From positions 310,001-374,000 of the forward strand of contig CBDCZY010000001.1 of assembly GCA_965224745.1 (NCBI GenBank): DNA of 64,000 bases. Reading direction: 5' to 3'. Both the position numbers and the translations under genes were made by a program. The stretch comes from CBDCZY01 sp965224745. Its GTDB lineage: Bacteria; Pseudomonadota; Gammaproteobacteria; Methylococcales; Methylomonadaceae. Positions 27,141 to 36,798 of this stretch are shown in pieces. The stretch's first letter is position 1. Each line of letters opens with the position of its first letter. The notes below the pieces were generated by a model. The model ran no database searches, had not been told where the DNA came from, and saw only the letters and a list, made by a program, of their open reading frames with translations.

Positions 27141-28079
27141 ATGCGCATCATTCGTGGATTAACCAACTACCAAGCCGGGCCGGAAGGTTGCGTTTTGTCG
27201 ATTGGTAACTTTGATGGTGTTCACCTGGGTCATCAAGTCGTTATTAATCATTTGGCTGAGAAGGGAAGAGAGTTAGGGTTGCCCGTCAATCTTTTGGTTT
27301 TTGAACCCCAGCCTTTAGAGTATTTCTTAGGAGATAATGCCCCATCAAGGTTGACCCGTCTCAGAGGAAAAGTTTTACCCTTAACTAAGCTTCCCATTGA
27401 CGATCTTATTGTTATGAAATTTGATCGGCAACTGGCAAATTGTGATCCAGAGCTATTTATCAGTGACTTTCTCATCCATGTGTTAAATATTAAATACCTG
27501 GTGGTGGGCGATGATTTCCATTTTGGTAAAGCACGGCGCGGTAATTTTCATTTATTAAAGGAAAAAGGGGCTGAACTAGGCTTTGAAGTTGAAGATACTG
27601 CCTCATATCAAATTGATCATCAACGCGTGAGTAGTACGTTGATACGTGATGCACTCGACACAGGGGATCTTGATCGAGCAGCATGTTTGTTAGGGCGCGC
27701 CTATTCAGTTTGCGGGCGTGTCTTACACGGCGAAAAGAGAGGGCGAAAGTTAGGCTATCCAACCGCAAATATTGCTATGAATCGTAAAAATACTCCCATT
27801 GAAGGCGTGTTTGCTGTGATAATGACGGGCATAGGTAATTCCACGTATCAAGGCATCGCAAATGTTGGTATACGTCCAACCTTTGAAGCTAAATCTAAAG
27901 TAATATTAGAAGCGCACCTATTTGAATTTGACCAAGAAATTTATGGCAGCTATGTTGAAATTCATTTTCTTGAAAAAATCAGGGATGAGATTGCCTTTAA
28001 ATCACTTGATGAATTAGTGACACAAATCGAACGAGATATTGCACAAGCTAAAATTATTCACCAGCATCGATCAAAATAA
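27141..28079 (+). CDS. ribF: bifunctional riboflavin kinase / FAD synthetase
   Basis: A 312-residue enzyme making FMN and FAD. The N-terminal adenylyltransferase part has SIGNFDGVHLGHQ and VGDDFHFGKARRGN; the C-terminal kinase has HGEKRGRKLGYPTAN, with the PTAN motif. ATG 27141 (MRIIRGL) matches the family start; no clear ribosome site precedes it. The order murJ-ribF-ileS-lspA is the standard gammaproteobacterial block, and only two bases separate ribF from ileS. Confidence 0.95.
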   Translation: MRIIRGLTNYQAGPEGCVLSIGNFDGVHLGHQVVINHLAEKGRELGLPVNLLVFEPQPLEYFLGDNAPSRLTRLRGKVLPLTKLPIDDLIVMKFDRQLANCDPELFISDFLIHVLNIKYLVVGDDFHFGKARRGNFHLLKEKGAELGFEVEDTASYQIDHQRVSSTLIRDALDTGDLDRAACLLGRAYSVCGRVLHGEKRGRKLGYPTANIAMNRKNTPIEGVFAVIMTGIGNSTYQGIANVGIRPTFEAKSKVILEAHLFEFDQEIYGSYVEIHFLEKIRDEIAFKSLDELVTQIERDIAQAKIIHQHRSK

Positions 28080-28081
28080 AG

Positions 28082-30907
28082 ATGGACTATAAAAAAACAC
28101 TCAACTTACCCAAAACAGCTTTTCCTATGAAAGGGAACTTGGCGAATAGGGAGCCAATAACGCTTAAGAATTGGGAGGAAAACCAGCTTTATCAGAAAAT
28201 TCGCGAGACATTTGAAGGTCGACCAAAATTTATATTGCACGATGGCCCACCCTATGCCAACGGTGCCATCCATATTGGTCACGCCGTTAACAAAGTTCTC
28301 AAGGACATTATCGTTAAGGCCAAAACGCTTAATGGTTTCGATGCCCCTTATATTCCAGGATGGGATTGTCATGGGTTACCGATTGAACTAATGGTGGAAA
28401 AGAAGGTAGGTAAAGCCAATGTTAAGGTGTCTGCAGCAGAATTCCGAAAGGCTTGTAGAAAATATGCTACTACTCAAGTTAATGTACAACGTGACGAGTT
28501 TATTCGCTTAGGTGTTTTCGGTGATTGGCAAAAGCCTTACTTGACGATGGATTTTAAGTTTGAAGCTGATATTGTACGAGCGTTGGGTAAAATTGCTACC
28601 AATGGCCATTTGAGCAAAGGCGCAAAACCTGTGCATTGGTGCACTGATTGCCGTTCTGCTTTAGCTGAAGCAGAAGTGGATTATGAAGATAAACGTTCAT
28701 CTGCTATCGATGTAAAATTTCGGGTTCTTGACGAACATGCTTTAATGAAAGCTTGTCACCATATTCCGGAACACGAAGGAGAAGGGACATTATCAGTAGT
28801 CATATGGACAACAACGCCATGGACATTACCCGCTAATCAAGCAGTAGCTGTCAACCAAGAGTTAGAGTATGCAGTCATTCAATATGATAACGACGGCCAA
28901 CAAGAAAGACTGGTGATTGCTGAGCAGCTCGTGAAGGATGTAATGCTGCGCTATGGAGTCGACCAGTATCGGGTAATTGCTTATTGTCGAGGTGATGCAC
29001 TCGAGCAATTACAGTTACAGCATCCATTTTATGATCGACAAGTACCAATTATATTGGGTGACCATGTAACCATAGAGGCCGGGACGGGGGCAGTACATAC
29101 GGCACCGGGTCATGGGCAAGAGGATTACGCCGTCGGTTTAAAATACAATTTACCGGTAGATAATCCAGTGGCTGACAACGGTACTTTTTTACCGTCGACT
29201 GAACTTTTTGCAGGCCAGCATGTTTTTACGGCTAATGAACAGGTGATAGACGTCCTAAGGCAAAACAAGGCGCTGATACATGATGAAGCGATTGAGCACA
29301 GTTATCCACACTGCTGGAGACACAAAACGCCCATTATTTTCCGAGCGACCCCGCAATGGTTTATTGCGATGGATAAAAATAAATTGCGCGAAAATGTCTT
29401 GACCGCAATTAAGCAAGTCAATTGGATTCCGGACTGGGGGCAAGTCCGCATTGAAAACATGATTACCAACCGACCTGACTGGTGTATTTCCCGACAACGG
29501 AACTGGGGGGTACCCATTGCTCTTTTTGTCCATAAAGAAACCGGTGAACTTCATCCCAAAACGATTGAATTAATCGAAACGGTTGCAGAACGAGTTGAAC
29601 ACAAGGGTATTGATGCCTGGTTTGAACTTGATCCTAAAGAATTACTGGGAGAGCAAGCGGCTGACTATCAAAAGATCAATGACACGTTAGATGTTTGGTT
29701 CGATTCTGGCGTTACTCACGCTTGCGTTTTAGATCGTCATGAGCAATTGCATGCTCCAGCCGACTTATACCTCGAAGGTTCGGATCAGCATCGCGGTTGG
29801 TTTCAATCATCCTTGCTGTCGTCTATCGCGATGACAGGAAAAGCGCCTTATCAGTCTGTTTTAACCCATGGTTTTACCGTCGATGCAAAAGGTAAAAAAA
29901 TGTCCAAATCCAAGGGCAACGTGGTAGCGCCCCAGACTATCATGAAAACCCTGGGAGCGGATGTTCTTCGCCTGTGGGTTGCAGCTACTGACTACCGGGG
30001 AGAAATGAATGTTTCTGATGAAATTCTCAAGCGTACCTCTGACGTTTATCGCCGCATAAGAAATACAGCGCGCTATTTGCTTTCTAATTTAGACGGTTTT
30101 GAACCGGCAACTAATTTGGTTCAGCAGCAGCAGCTGCTGGCTTTGGACCGGTGGGTAGTGGGCCGGGCTTATACCTTGCAACAAGAAGTGATTGATGCTT
30201 ACGAAAATTATCAATTCCATCAGGTCTATCAAAAAGTTCACCATTTTTGCTCGATTGAACTAGGCGGCTTTTATCTTGATATCATCAAAGATCGGCAGTA
30301 CACAACTCAGGCCAATAGCTTGGCGCGGCTATCCGCGCAGACAGCAATGTTTCATGTGGCAGAAGCGCTGGTGCGATGGTTGGCACCCATTTTAAGTTTC
30401 ACTGCTGATGAAATTTGGCAACACTTGCCTGGTGAACGTGCGGATTCAGTATTTCTGGAAACCTGGTACCAAGGTGTTTACCCATTATCCGAACAAGATG
30501 TAATGACTCCCATGACATGGCAACAAATTATGGAAGTTCGTGATGTCGTGAAGAAAGAAATGGAAAAGCTTAGAGCGCAAGATATTATCGGCTCTTCTTT
30601 AAATGCTGAAGTTGAGGTGTATTGTAGTGAAGAATACTTGCCAGCTTTGAGTTTGGTTGAAGATGAGCTTCGCTTTATTTTTATAACCTCTTATGCAACT
30701 GCTTTTTCGGATACTAAGTGCCCTGAGAATGCGATTGAAACGAATATACCGGGTATCAAACTAAAATTGAAAGCGTCAGATCATCCAAAGTGTGTTCGTT
30801 GCTGGCATCAGCGTGAAGATGTTGGTCAACATACTGAACATTCTGGTTTATGTGGACGCTGTAATGAAAATGTGGAAGGACAGGGTGAATCAAGAAACTA
30901 CGCTTAA
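28082..30907 (+). CDS. ileS: isoleucyl-tRNA synthetase
   Basis: A 941-residue class I synthetase (E. coli 938). It shows HIGH in DGPPYANGAIHIGHA near residue 57, the editing-domain block VVIWTTTPWTLPANQAV, the KMSKSKGN loop near residue 600, and a C-terminal zinc site CVRCWHQREDVG with CGRC. It is intact and bacterial type 1. The 3' end overlaps lspA. Confidence 0.97.
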   Translation: MDYKKTLNLPKTAFPMKGNLANREPITLKNWEENQLYQKIRETFEGRPKFILHDGPPYANGAIHIGHAVNKVLKDIIVKAKTLNGFDAPYIPGWDCHGLPIELMVEKKVGKANVKVSAAEFRKACRKYATTQVNVQRDEFIRLGVFGDWQKPYLTMDFKFEADIVRALGKIATNGHLSKGAKPVHWCTDCRSALAEAEVDYEDKRSSAIDVKFRVLDEHALMKACHHIPEHEGEGTLSVVIWTTTPWTLPANQAVAVNQELEYAVIQYDNDGQQERLVIAEQLVKDVMLRYGVDQYRVIAYCRGDALEQLQLQHPFYDRQVPIILGDHVTIEAGTGAVHTAPGHGQEDYAVGLKYNLPVDNPVADNGTFLPSTELFAGQHVFTANEQVIDVLRQNKALIHDEAIEHSYPHCWRHKTPIIFRATPQWFIAMDKNKLRENVLTAIKQVNWIPDWGQVRIENMITNRPDWCISRQRNWGVPIALFVHKETGELHPKTIELIETVAERVEHKGIDAWFELDPKELLGEQAADYQKINDTLDVWFDSGVTHACVLDRHEQLHAPADLYLEGSDQHRGWFQSSLLSSIAMTGKAPYQSVLTHGFTVDAKGKKMSKSKGNVVAPQTIMKTLGADVLRLWVAATDYRGEMNVSDEILKRTSDVYRRIRNTARYLLSNLDGFEPATNLVQQQQLLALDRWVVGRAYTLQQEVIDAYENYQFHQVYQKVHHFCSIELGGFYLDIIKDRQYTTQANSLARLSAQTAMFHVAEALVRWLAPILSFTADEIWQHLPGERADSVFLETWYQGVYPLSEQDVMTPMTWQQIMEVRDVVKKEMEKLRAQDIIGSSLNAEVEVYCSEEYLPALSLVEDELRFIFITSYATAFSDTKCPENAIETNIPGIKLKLKASDHPKCVRCWHQREDVGQHTEHSGLCGRCNENVEGQGESRNYA

Positions 30908-31394
30908 CAATAAACGGTTGCAAACAATGTTGAAATGGCTTTGGTTATCGGGGTTGGCGTTGGTGCTTGATCAAGTCAGCAAAATCTGGATAGTTTCTAC
31001 CTTAACACTCTATGGGTCGATTGAAATCTTGCCCTTTTTTAATATTACTCATGTCCATAACCCTGGCGCCGCTTTTAGTTTTCTTAGCGATGCTGGAGGT
31101 TGGCAACGCTGGTTTTTCAGCATAATGGCTTTGGCGGTTAGCGTAGGGATCGGGATTTGGCTATCCCGTTTGAAAGATAACGAGTGGTTGCTGGCCATAG
31201 CCCTCTCATTAATTCTGGGTGGGGCATTAGGTAATTTGATTGATCGATTGTATTATGGCTACGTCATCGATTTTCTCGATGTTTACTATCAGTCTTATCA
31301 CTGGCCGGCGTTCAATATTGCGGATTCGGCAATTACTTTGGGAGTTATCCTAATGCTTACCGATTCGTTTAAATCTGAGTCTAAAACCAATTAA
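30885..31394 (+). CDS. lspA: lipoprotein signal peptidase
   Basis: A four-helix aspartic peptidase that removes signal peptides from prolipoproteins. Catalytic motifs NIADSAI and GNLIDRLYYGYVIDFLD are present, as is HNPGAAFSFL. I choose GTG 30885, which has GGAAGGA just upstream and gives an N-terminal extension of normal length (169 residues). ATG 30927 is the alternative (155 residues). The gene overlaps the ileS end by 23 bases. Confidence 0.94.
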   Translation: MNQETTLNNKRLQTMLKWLWLSGLALVLDQVSKIWIVSTLTLYGSIEILPFFNITHVHNPGAAFSFLSDAGGWQRWFFSIMALAVSVGIGIWLSRLKDNEWLLAIALSLILGGALGNLIDRLYYGYVIDFLDVYYQSYHWPAFNIADSAITLGVILMLTDSFKSESKTN

Positions 31395-31414
31395 GAAAAG
31401 TACCCTTTAGTGAT

Positions 31415-31451
31415 GATGTATGCCAGTTCAGATACTTCGTATTCCTATCAC
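31415..31451. repeat. dispersed 37-bp repeat, copy 1
   Basis: This segment begins GATGTATGCCAGTTCAGATA and recurs with a single mismatch at 45918-45954. Weaker similarity continues on both sides, so the repeat unit may reach about 55 bp. It follows lspA and precedes a palindrome. Confidence 0.8.
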
Positions 31452-31474
31452 TAGTCATGGTATCGCATTATTTA

Positions 31475-31513
31475 GGGTCAGAGTAAAATTATTTATGAAT
31501 TTGACTCTGACCC
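31475..31513. repeat. REP-like palindrome GGGTCAGAGT
   Basis: GGGTCAGAGT at 31475-31484 is matched by ACTCTGACCC at 31504-31513 around an AT-rich loop. This type of palindrome is a common REP-like element mobilised by RAYT transposases; a RAYT relic occurs at 55.5 kb. Without a T run it is a weak terminator candidate for lspA. Confidence 0.7.
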
Positions 31514-31587
31514 CGATTATTCCATAGTATCAATGGACGGTATTACCAAAACCAACTTGGGAAAAGCATAGTCGGGAATAGAGAAAC

Positions 31588-34500
31588 ATGAATACAGAAG
31601 AGCTTACCAACGAACAGCAATCTGTTAAAAAAGCACTCTCCTCGATCCTTTCTTCCTTGAAGAAAGAGATGAAAGCCGATATTGCCACCCTGTATGTTTA
31701 TGACTCTGAGAATGGAAGCTTTCATCTACCGGTAGGAATTGGACTGCGCGATCCCGATTCATTCAACGACCCCATGATGCGACCGAAGGCGTATAGAGGT
31801 GCTGCAAAATTGGCTCTTGTCGACTTACCATTGTGTATTGAGCGGACAGACGAGCACCCTGAGCTTTATGGGGCTTTTGTTAACCGTGAGCGCATTCGAT
31901 CATTTGCAAAAATGCCTTGTTTGATTGATAGACAGATCGTTGGCGTATTGTTTGTCAGTTATCACAGCCAGCATTCATTCAGCAAACAAGAAGAGAAAAT
32001 ATTACAGGGTTGCGCGCTTCGTGTAGGTAAAGCTATTGTGGAATCTTCTATATTGCGCAACCTACCGGAAGTTAAAGTTGGACAGGTATCTTCTCAAAAA
32101 AAAATCCTCCAGGGTATTATTGAACTTGCTTGTTCTTCCACCAACTCTTCGATAGGAATATGGTTGTTCGATCCGAAAGAAAATGGCCGTTTGTGTCTCT
32201 GGGCTTCGACTGGTTTTTCAAAGAGCTACGGGGAAAAGGCTTATCGAAAATTAGACGATGGTTCCATAATAAGCCAAGTGTTCACATCCGGTATCGAGCA
32301 GGTCATTGAGGATCTGCAAAACGATGAGTCATTCTCTTATAAAGAATTTGCTCATAAAGCAGGCTGGAAATCCGTCTTCTGCTACCCCATCAACAGCCGA
32401 AGTAAGCGGGTCGGAGTGATCGAATCGTTTACTTTCAAGCCTTGGACTCACAATCAGGGTTTCATCAGGACCCATCATCAACTTGTTGATTTGATCGGTA
32501 TGACTTTGAAAAACTCTTGCCGTTCGGAGGAGGCAGAGCAGATAGCCGACTTGACCCAAAATATCAACATTGAACCGAAATTCGAATCAACTTTGCAAAA
32601 AATTGTCGACACAGTTCGCAATTTGACTGATGCAGCTTCCAGTTCAATTTTTATTTATGACAAACGTACCCGCAGTTTCACTTACGGTGCTCTTAGTCCT
32701 TGCAATGTACAGACTAGATTTAAGGCACCACGTAAAAAAGGGCTGACCAAGTATATTATTGATACAGGAAAACTCGTACATATCCATAACACTGAAGGTG
32801 ACAAACTTTCTAATAAACTCAGAGTTTCTGAAAGTGCTAAATCATTGATTGGTGTTCGGTTGGATGTTGGTCAGGAAGAAGTGGGAGTTTTATATGTGCG
32901 CGCAAATCGAATTGATCAATTTGTCGAAGCGGATGTGGAATTACTGAAAACCATTGCAGCACAAGCTACCTTAGGGTTCTTGGGGCGGTCTTTGCTGAGG
33001 CCAATTAGAGAGATAGAAGATGTAATTGCTAAACGGTTGGTTAAGGATAAAATTCTTAAACGTATATGCGATCAGGTCATGGGTTTAGGGTACAACTATG
33101 CCGCGATTCAACTGATCAGCCAGGAAGAAAGAATTATCGAAACGGTTCATGTAGAAGGTGTCAAATCTGATTGGACCGGTGTATCAAAGCACTCGCTTAG
33201 TAGCGAAGAGGATATTAGAGACATTCAAGCTGATATTGCATTAGAGGACCCTCCTTTGGTCAAGATTGTTACGGGTTGGTGTGAAAAGTTTGATCGTTGG
33301 ATTTATGACGAATTCAACCACAGCTCTTATGCGAGAGTTTGGGTTCCTATCATTGTGGTGAGAGATGAAAAAGGCAAAGTCGTCGATGATTGGATTGATG
33401 TTTGGGATGGAAAGGTTATTAAGGAAGGCGAAGTCTTTGATCCAAATCAGAATAGATCAGGTTACATAACCCGTATTAAAATGTCGCTACCCACTGTCAA
33501 AGAAGGACATAAAGCTAAAATCATAGGCACCATTGATGCAGGTTATACTAATTTCAATGCGGATAATCAGGATTTGAAGGATCGGATTAAACTTCCTGAG
33601 GCCATTGACTTAGCAAAAATGGCTGCAAGACTTGCGTTGGATCTACGCCAAACAATGCTTCCCTATGTACTTGAAAATATTGCAGATCGTGCTTGGAAAA
33701 TTATCCATGCAGATTCTGCCAGTTTGCACTTTCTATTCAATCGTGAACGGAAGAAATTTAGCTACGAAGTTTGCATGGGAAAACTAAGTCAGGAATTTCT
33801 TGACAACCATCAACCAAGACCAAAGGGCCTGGGTCAAAAGGCTATCAGCGAGGGCAAGGTGCAATTTGTACCAGATATTGAAAAGGGTCACGCTGATAAC
33901 GAACTAGAAACAACGAATCCAAAGGTTTGGAAGGTAGGTGTTCGTGCTATGGCTGCAGTGCCTCTTTTGATGCAAGAAAAATCAGGTGTACTCTATGTGC
34001 TCTTTCGAAAACCACACAAATTTACCCGCATCGAACTAGACTGGATACAACTGTTTGCCAATCGAGCTGCCGAAGCGATAAGCAACGCCCATTCCTATGA
34101 TCAGATTCGAAACAATGAACGAGCGCTTACCGCACTTCATTCGATTTCAAATTCCTTGGCATCCAAGCCGCAAGATGAACATCTTTTGCAGCAGATTGCC
34201 GGCAACGCCATGAATGTTTTAGCAGCAGACACCACAACCATTATTGAATATGAGGAAGCAAACAAACGATTTCTGATGCCCCCTGATATTGCCGGGCGGT
34301 TATTATATGAAACTGAAAAAGCAAGAACCAGGGAACTTGGACAAAATACGCCTCCAAATCTTTTATTGAGTCATACAAAAGATCTTTATATCGCTGAAAA
34401 TTGTCAGAATGACTTAATCATGGACAATGCTAATCGTGTTAACACTAAAAATGGATTTTTTATCGAACGTGAAAAGATCCAGTCCTCAGCAGGCATTATT

Positions 34501-35808
34501 CTAAGAGTAGCAAAAGAAAATCAAGATGGAATTAGAACAGAAGGGGGAAATGAAATTGTCGGTGCTATGTTCGTCAATTTCCGTCGTCACCATGTTTTCA
34601 CAGAGCAGGAAAGAAAGATAATAAAAACTCTCGCCACTAATGCGGGTATTGCAATCAAGAATCGGCGATCACTGGCCGCTTTAACTGCAGGGACCCATGA
34701 AATATTGACAACACTGGATTTGAAAAAGCTACTGGGTCTTATTGTCCAACGTGCGGTCAACATAACTGGTGGCGATGTGGGCAATATCCGTCTTGTGGAA
34801 GGCCGTGATTCGGATGAATTGGTCGCCTACGCTCAACATCCTGAAAATGAGGAAATTAATGAAAATTTGAGACGCATAAAAGTCGGTGAAGGGTTTATAG
34901 GTATGGTGGCTGATATGAAAGTTGCACGAATTGTTTCTGACATGGAAAGTCATTCTGACCCTAGACAGTATTTTTTTAAAGGCTTGCGTTCGTGTGTTTA
35001 CGTTCCAATGCTTACAGGGGGTGGGGAATTGTTAGGGATATTAGCATCTGGAAGTCGTGAAACATCTAAATTCGACAAGAATGACCTCTTAATGCTGAAG
35101 GGATTGGCAGATCAAGCGGTTATTTCGCTGCAAAATGCCAAACAACAAGAGCAGTTATCTGCCACGGAAACTATGGCTACCTTAGGTGATATCGTAGGAA
35201 ATTTGATTCATAATGTCAATAATGATGTTGGTGCGATTAAAGAATTTTCCATTATGCTTGAAAGACAAGTAGAAGACCAAGTTAGAAAGACCGTTGGAGA
35301 TATTTTTGAATTATCTAAGAAAATTCTGGCTGAAGTTAACGAACTCAACAAGAGTATTCCTGAAAGAGCAGAAGGTGCTGATGTCCTAAAAGCGTTGGAT
35401 GCGGCTATCCATAAAGTCCATTTTAGTGGGGACATTGCATTTTCCCGAGAATTGCCTCAAATACTTCCACCAGCAAAAGGAGGAGAGTTGCAAATTCAAA
35501 ACCTCTTCGCGAATCTATTTCAGAATGCCGTAGATGCAATGCCCGATGGTGGAAAGTTACATGTTAATGGTCAAATATTGAGTCGTGGTGTGATAGAGCT
35601 CTTATTTAAGGATACAGGAATAGGTATCCCTGACGACCACTTGGATAAAGTATTTGAGCAGGGTTTTACGAAAAAGAAAGGAAGGCTTGGCTTCGGCCTT
35701 TGGTGGAATAAGAATTATTTAGACAGGCTGGGAGGTGATTTAAAGGTACATAGCACCCTTGGTGAAGGCAGTTGCTTCATAATCCACCTGCCGATATGGG
35801 GGGAATGA
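31588..35808 (+). CDS. multi-GAF sensor histidine kinase
   Basis: A 1406-residue soluble histidine kinase without signal peptide or membrane helix. Most of it is a chain of GAF-type modules, at about 15-160, 175-315, 335-470, 480-680 (diverged, with an acidic insert), 695-850, 865-1020 and 1040-1190. The phosphoacceptor region reads ATLGDIVGNLIHNVNNDVGAI, with the likely His near residue 1208. The catalytic domain has NLFQNAVDAMPDGG (N box), DTGIGIP (G1, about 1342) and GFGLWW (G2). The His context (IHNVNND) differs from ordinary HExxxP boxes. It precedes, by 31 bp, a response regulator with a TIR domain, its likely partner. Ligands of the GAF modules cannot be read from sequence. Confidence 0.9.
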   Translation: MNTEELTNEQQSVKKALSSILSSLKKEMKADIATLYVYDSENGSFHLPVGIGLRDPDSFNDPMMRPKAYRGAAKLALVDLPLCIERTDEHPELYGAFVNRERIRSFAKMPCLIDRQIVGVLFVSYHSQHSFSKQEEKILQGCALRVGKAIVESSILRNLPEVKVGQVSSQKKILQGIIELACSSTNSSIGIWLFDPKENGRLCLWASTGFSKSYGEKAYRKLDDGSIISQVFTSGIEQVIEDLQNDESFSYKEFAHKAGWKSVFCYPINSRSKRVGVIESFTFKPWTHNQGFIRTHHQLVDLIGMTLKNSCRSEEAEQIADLTQNINIEPKFESTLQKIVDTVRNLTDAASSSIFIYDKRTRSFTYGALSPCNVQTRFKAPRKKGLTKYIIDTGKLVHIHNTEGDKLSNKLRVSESAKSLIGVRLDVGQEEVGVLYVRANRIDQFVEADVELLKTIAAQATLGFLGRSLLRPIREIEDVIAKRLVKDKILKRICDQVMGLGYNYAAIQLISQEERIIETVHVEGVKSDWTGVSKHSLSSEEDIRDIQADIALEDPPLVKIVTGWCEKFDRWIYDEFNHSSYARVWVPIIVVRDEKGKVVDDWIDVWDGKVIKEGEVFDPNQNRSGYITRIKMSLPTVKEGHKAKIIGTIDAGYTNFNADNQDLKDRIKLPEAIDLAKMAARLALDLRQTMLPYVLENIADRAWKIIHADSASLHFLFNRERKKFSYEVCMGKLSQEFLDNHQPRPKGLGQKAISEGKVQFVPDIEKGHADNELETTNPKVWKVGVRAMAAVPLLMQEKSGVLYVLFRKPHKFTRIELDWIQLFANRAAEAISNAHSYDQIRNNERALTALHSISNSLASKPQDEHLLQQIAGNAMNVLAADTTTIIEYEEANKRFLMPPDIAGRLLYETEKARTRELGQNTPPNLLLSHTKDLYIAENCQNDLIMDNANRVNTKNGFFIEREKIQSSAGIILRVAKENQDGIRTEGGNEIVGAMFVNFRRHHVFTEQERKIIKTLATNAGIAIKNRRSLAALTAGTHEILTTLDLKKLLGLIVQRAVNITGGDVGNIRLVEGRDSDELVAYAQHPENEEINENLRRIKVGEGFIGMVADMKVARIVSDMESHSDPRQYFFKGLRSCVYVPMLTGGGELLGILASGSRETSKFDKNDLLMLKGLADQAVISLQNAKQQEQLSATETMATLGDIVGNLIHNVNNDVGAIKEFSIMLERQVEDQVRKTVGDIFELSKKILAEVNELNKSIPERAEGADVLKALDAAIHKVHFSGDIAFSRELPQILPPAKGGELQIQNLFANLFQNAVDAMPDGGKLHVNGQILSRGVIELLFKDTGIGIPDDHLDKVFEQGFTKKKGRLGFGLWWNKNYLDRLGGDLKVHSTLGEGSCFIIHLPIWGE

Positions 35809-35839
35809 AATAAATCAATGATCAATAAGGAGCAAAGCA

Positions 35840-36757
35840 ATGAGTGAGTGCAATATATTAATCTTAGAAGATATGCCTAGTTGGAGCAAGATACTTAAAA
35901 ATTATATCCAGATCGCTTTGGATAACTTGGGAGAAGAAGGCGATATTCAGGTGATCGATAACCTACAAGAGGCTTGGGATATATTTGAGAGGAGCGAAGG
36001 GTGGAGTCTGTTATGCGCAGACATCAGGCTTAGCGAAAAGGGTTTTAACAAAGAGGGTGCATTGTTGGTGAGCCGAGCGGCAGAGAGAGAAATACCAACA
36101 GTGATTGTAAGCGGCTCTCCAAAGGTGACGCAGCAGGATGTTCGTGATTTCTTTAAGAAAGATAACATTGAGGATTTTTTCTCAAAAAATTCATTTGACA
36201 GCAAGATGTTTGTTGGGGTAGTCGAAAAATTACTGACGAATACAAAACGACCAACGAGCAGATGCCGCGTATTTATTTGTTATGCGCACGCTGACAACGA
36301 AGATAACGATCCGAAAAAATGCTGGTTAAACCGGTTCCGAAAATTCCTAGAGCCCTTAGTGAGACAGGAAGATATCACGGTTTTTTCTGATAAGGACGTC
36401 ACCATTGGTGAGCATTGGCATGAAAAGATTCAACACGAGCTAAACAATTCTTCCTCTGCTGTGTTGCTGGTCAGCCAAAATTTCCTTGCATCAGATTATA
36501 TCGCTAACAGTGAAATGCCTGTGTTGCTCAAAAATGCTGCCGACAAGGATCTGAGAATTTTTCCGATTATTATCTCACCGTGCTCGTACGAACGTATTAC
36601 GTTCAGATATACCGATCCGAAAGATGGGCCAAAAGAATTTAAGCTGTCGTCTCTGCAATCAGCAAATCCACCTTCAATGACCTTAATGGACATGAATAAT
36701 GAAGCAGATCAAGATCGCGTCCTACTTGAAGTGGCTGAACAGCTTTCAGAAAGCTAA
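35840..36757 (+). CDS. response regulator with TIR output domain
   Basis: A 305-residue fusion. The receiver domain (about 1-130) has acidic residues Glu10 and Asp11, phosphoacceptor Asp61 in LLCADIRL, Ser91 in IVSGS and Lys116 in FFSKN, so it looks phosphorylatable. A TIR domain (about 142-300) follows: RVFICYAHAD, ITVFSDKDVTIGEHWHEKI, AVLLVSQNFLASDY and FPIIISPCSY. Glu225 in NSEMP lies where the catalytic Glu of NAD-cleaving TIR domains is found. No DNA-binding domain is present. AAGGAG precedes the start. It is probably cotranscribed with the multi-GAF kinase. Output by NAD cleavage, a nucleotide signal, or protein contact are all open. Confidence 0.85.
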   Translation: MSECNILILEDMPSWSKILKNYIQIALDNLGEEGDIQVIDNLQEAWDIFERSEGWSLLCADIRLSEKGFNKEGALLVSRAAEREIPTVIVSGSPKVTQQDVRDFFKKDNIEDFFSKNSFDSKMFVGVVEKLLTNTKRPTSRCRVFICYAHADNEDNDPKKCWLNRFRKFLEPLVRQEDITVFSDKDVTIGEHWHEKIQHELNNSSSAVLLVSQNFLASDYIANSEMPVLLKNAADKDLRIFPIIISPCSYERITFRYTDPKDGPKEFKLSSLQSANPPSMTLMDMNNEADQDRVLLEVAEQLSES

Positions 36758-36798
36758 CTTTAATGTAGGCAATCATTATACATACTGTAAAAAAACAT

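Noticed and set aside
30792..30884. Upstream extension of the lspA frame
   Set aside because: It overlaps ileS in another frame and has no signal-peptidase similarity; the start at 30885 has a good ribosome site.
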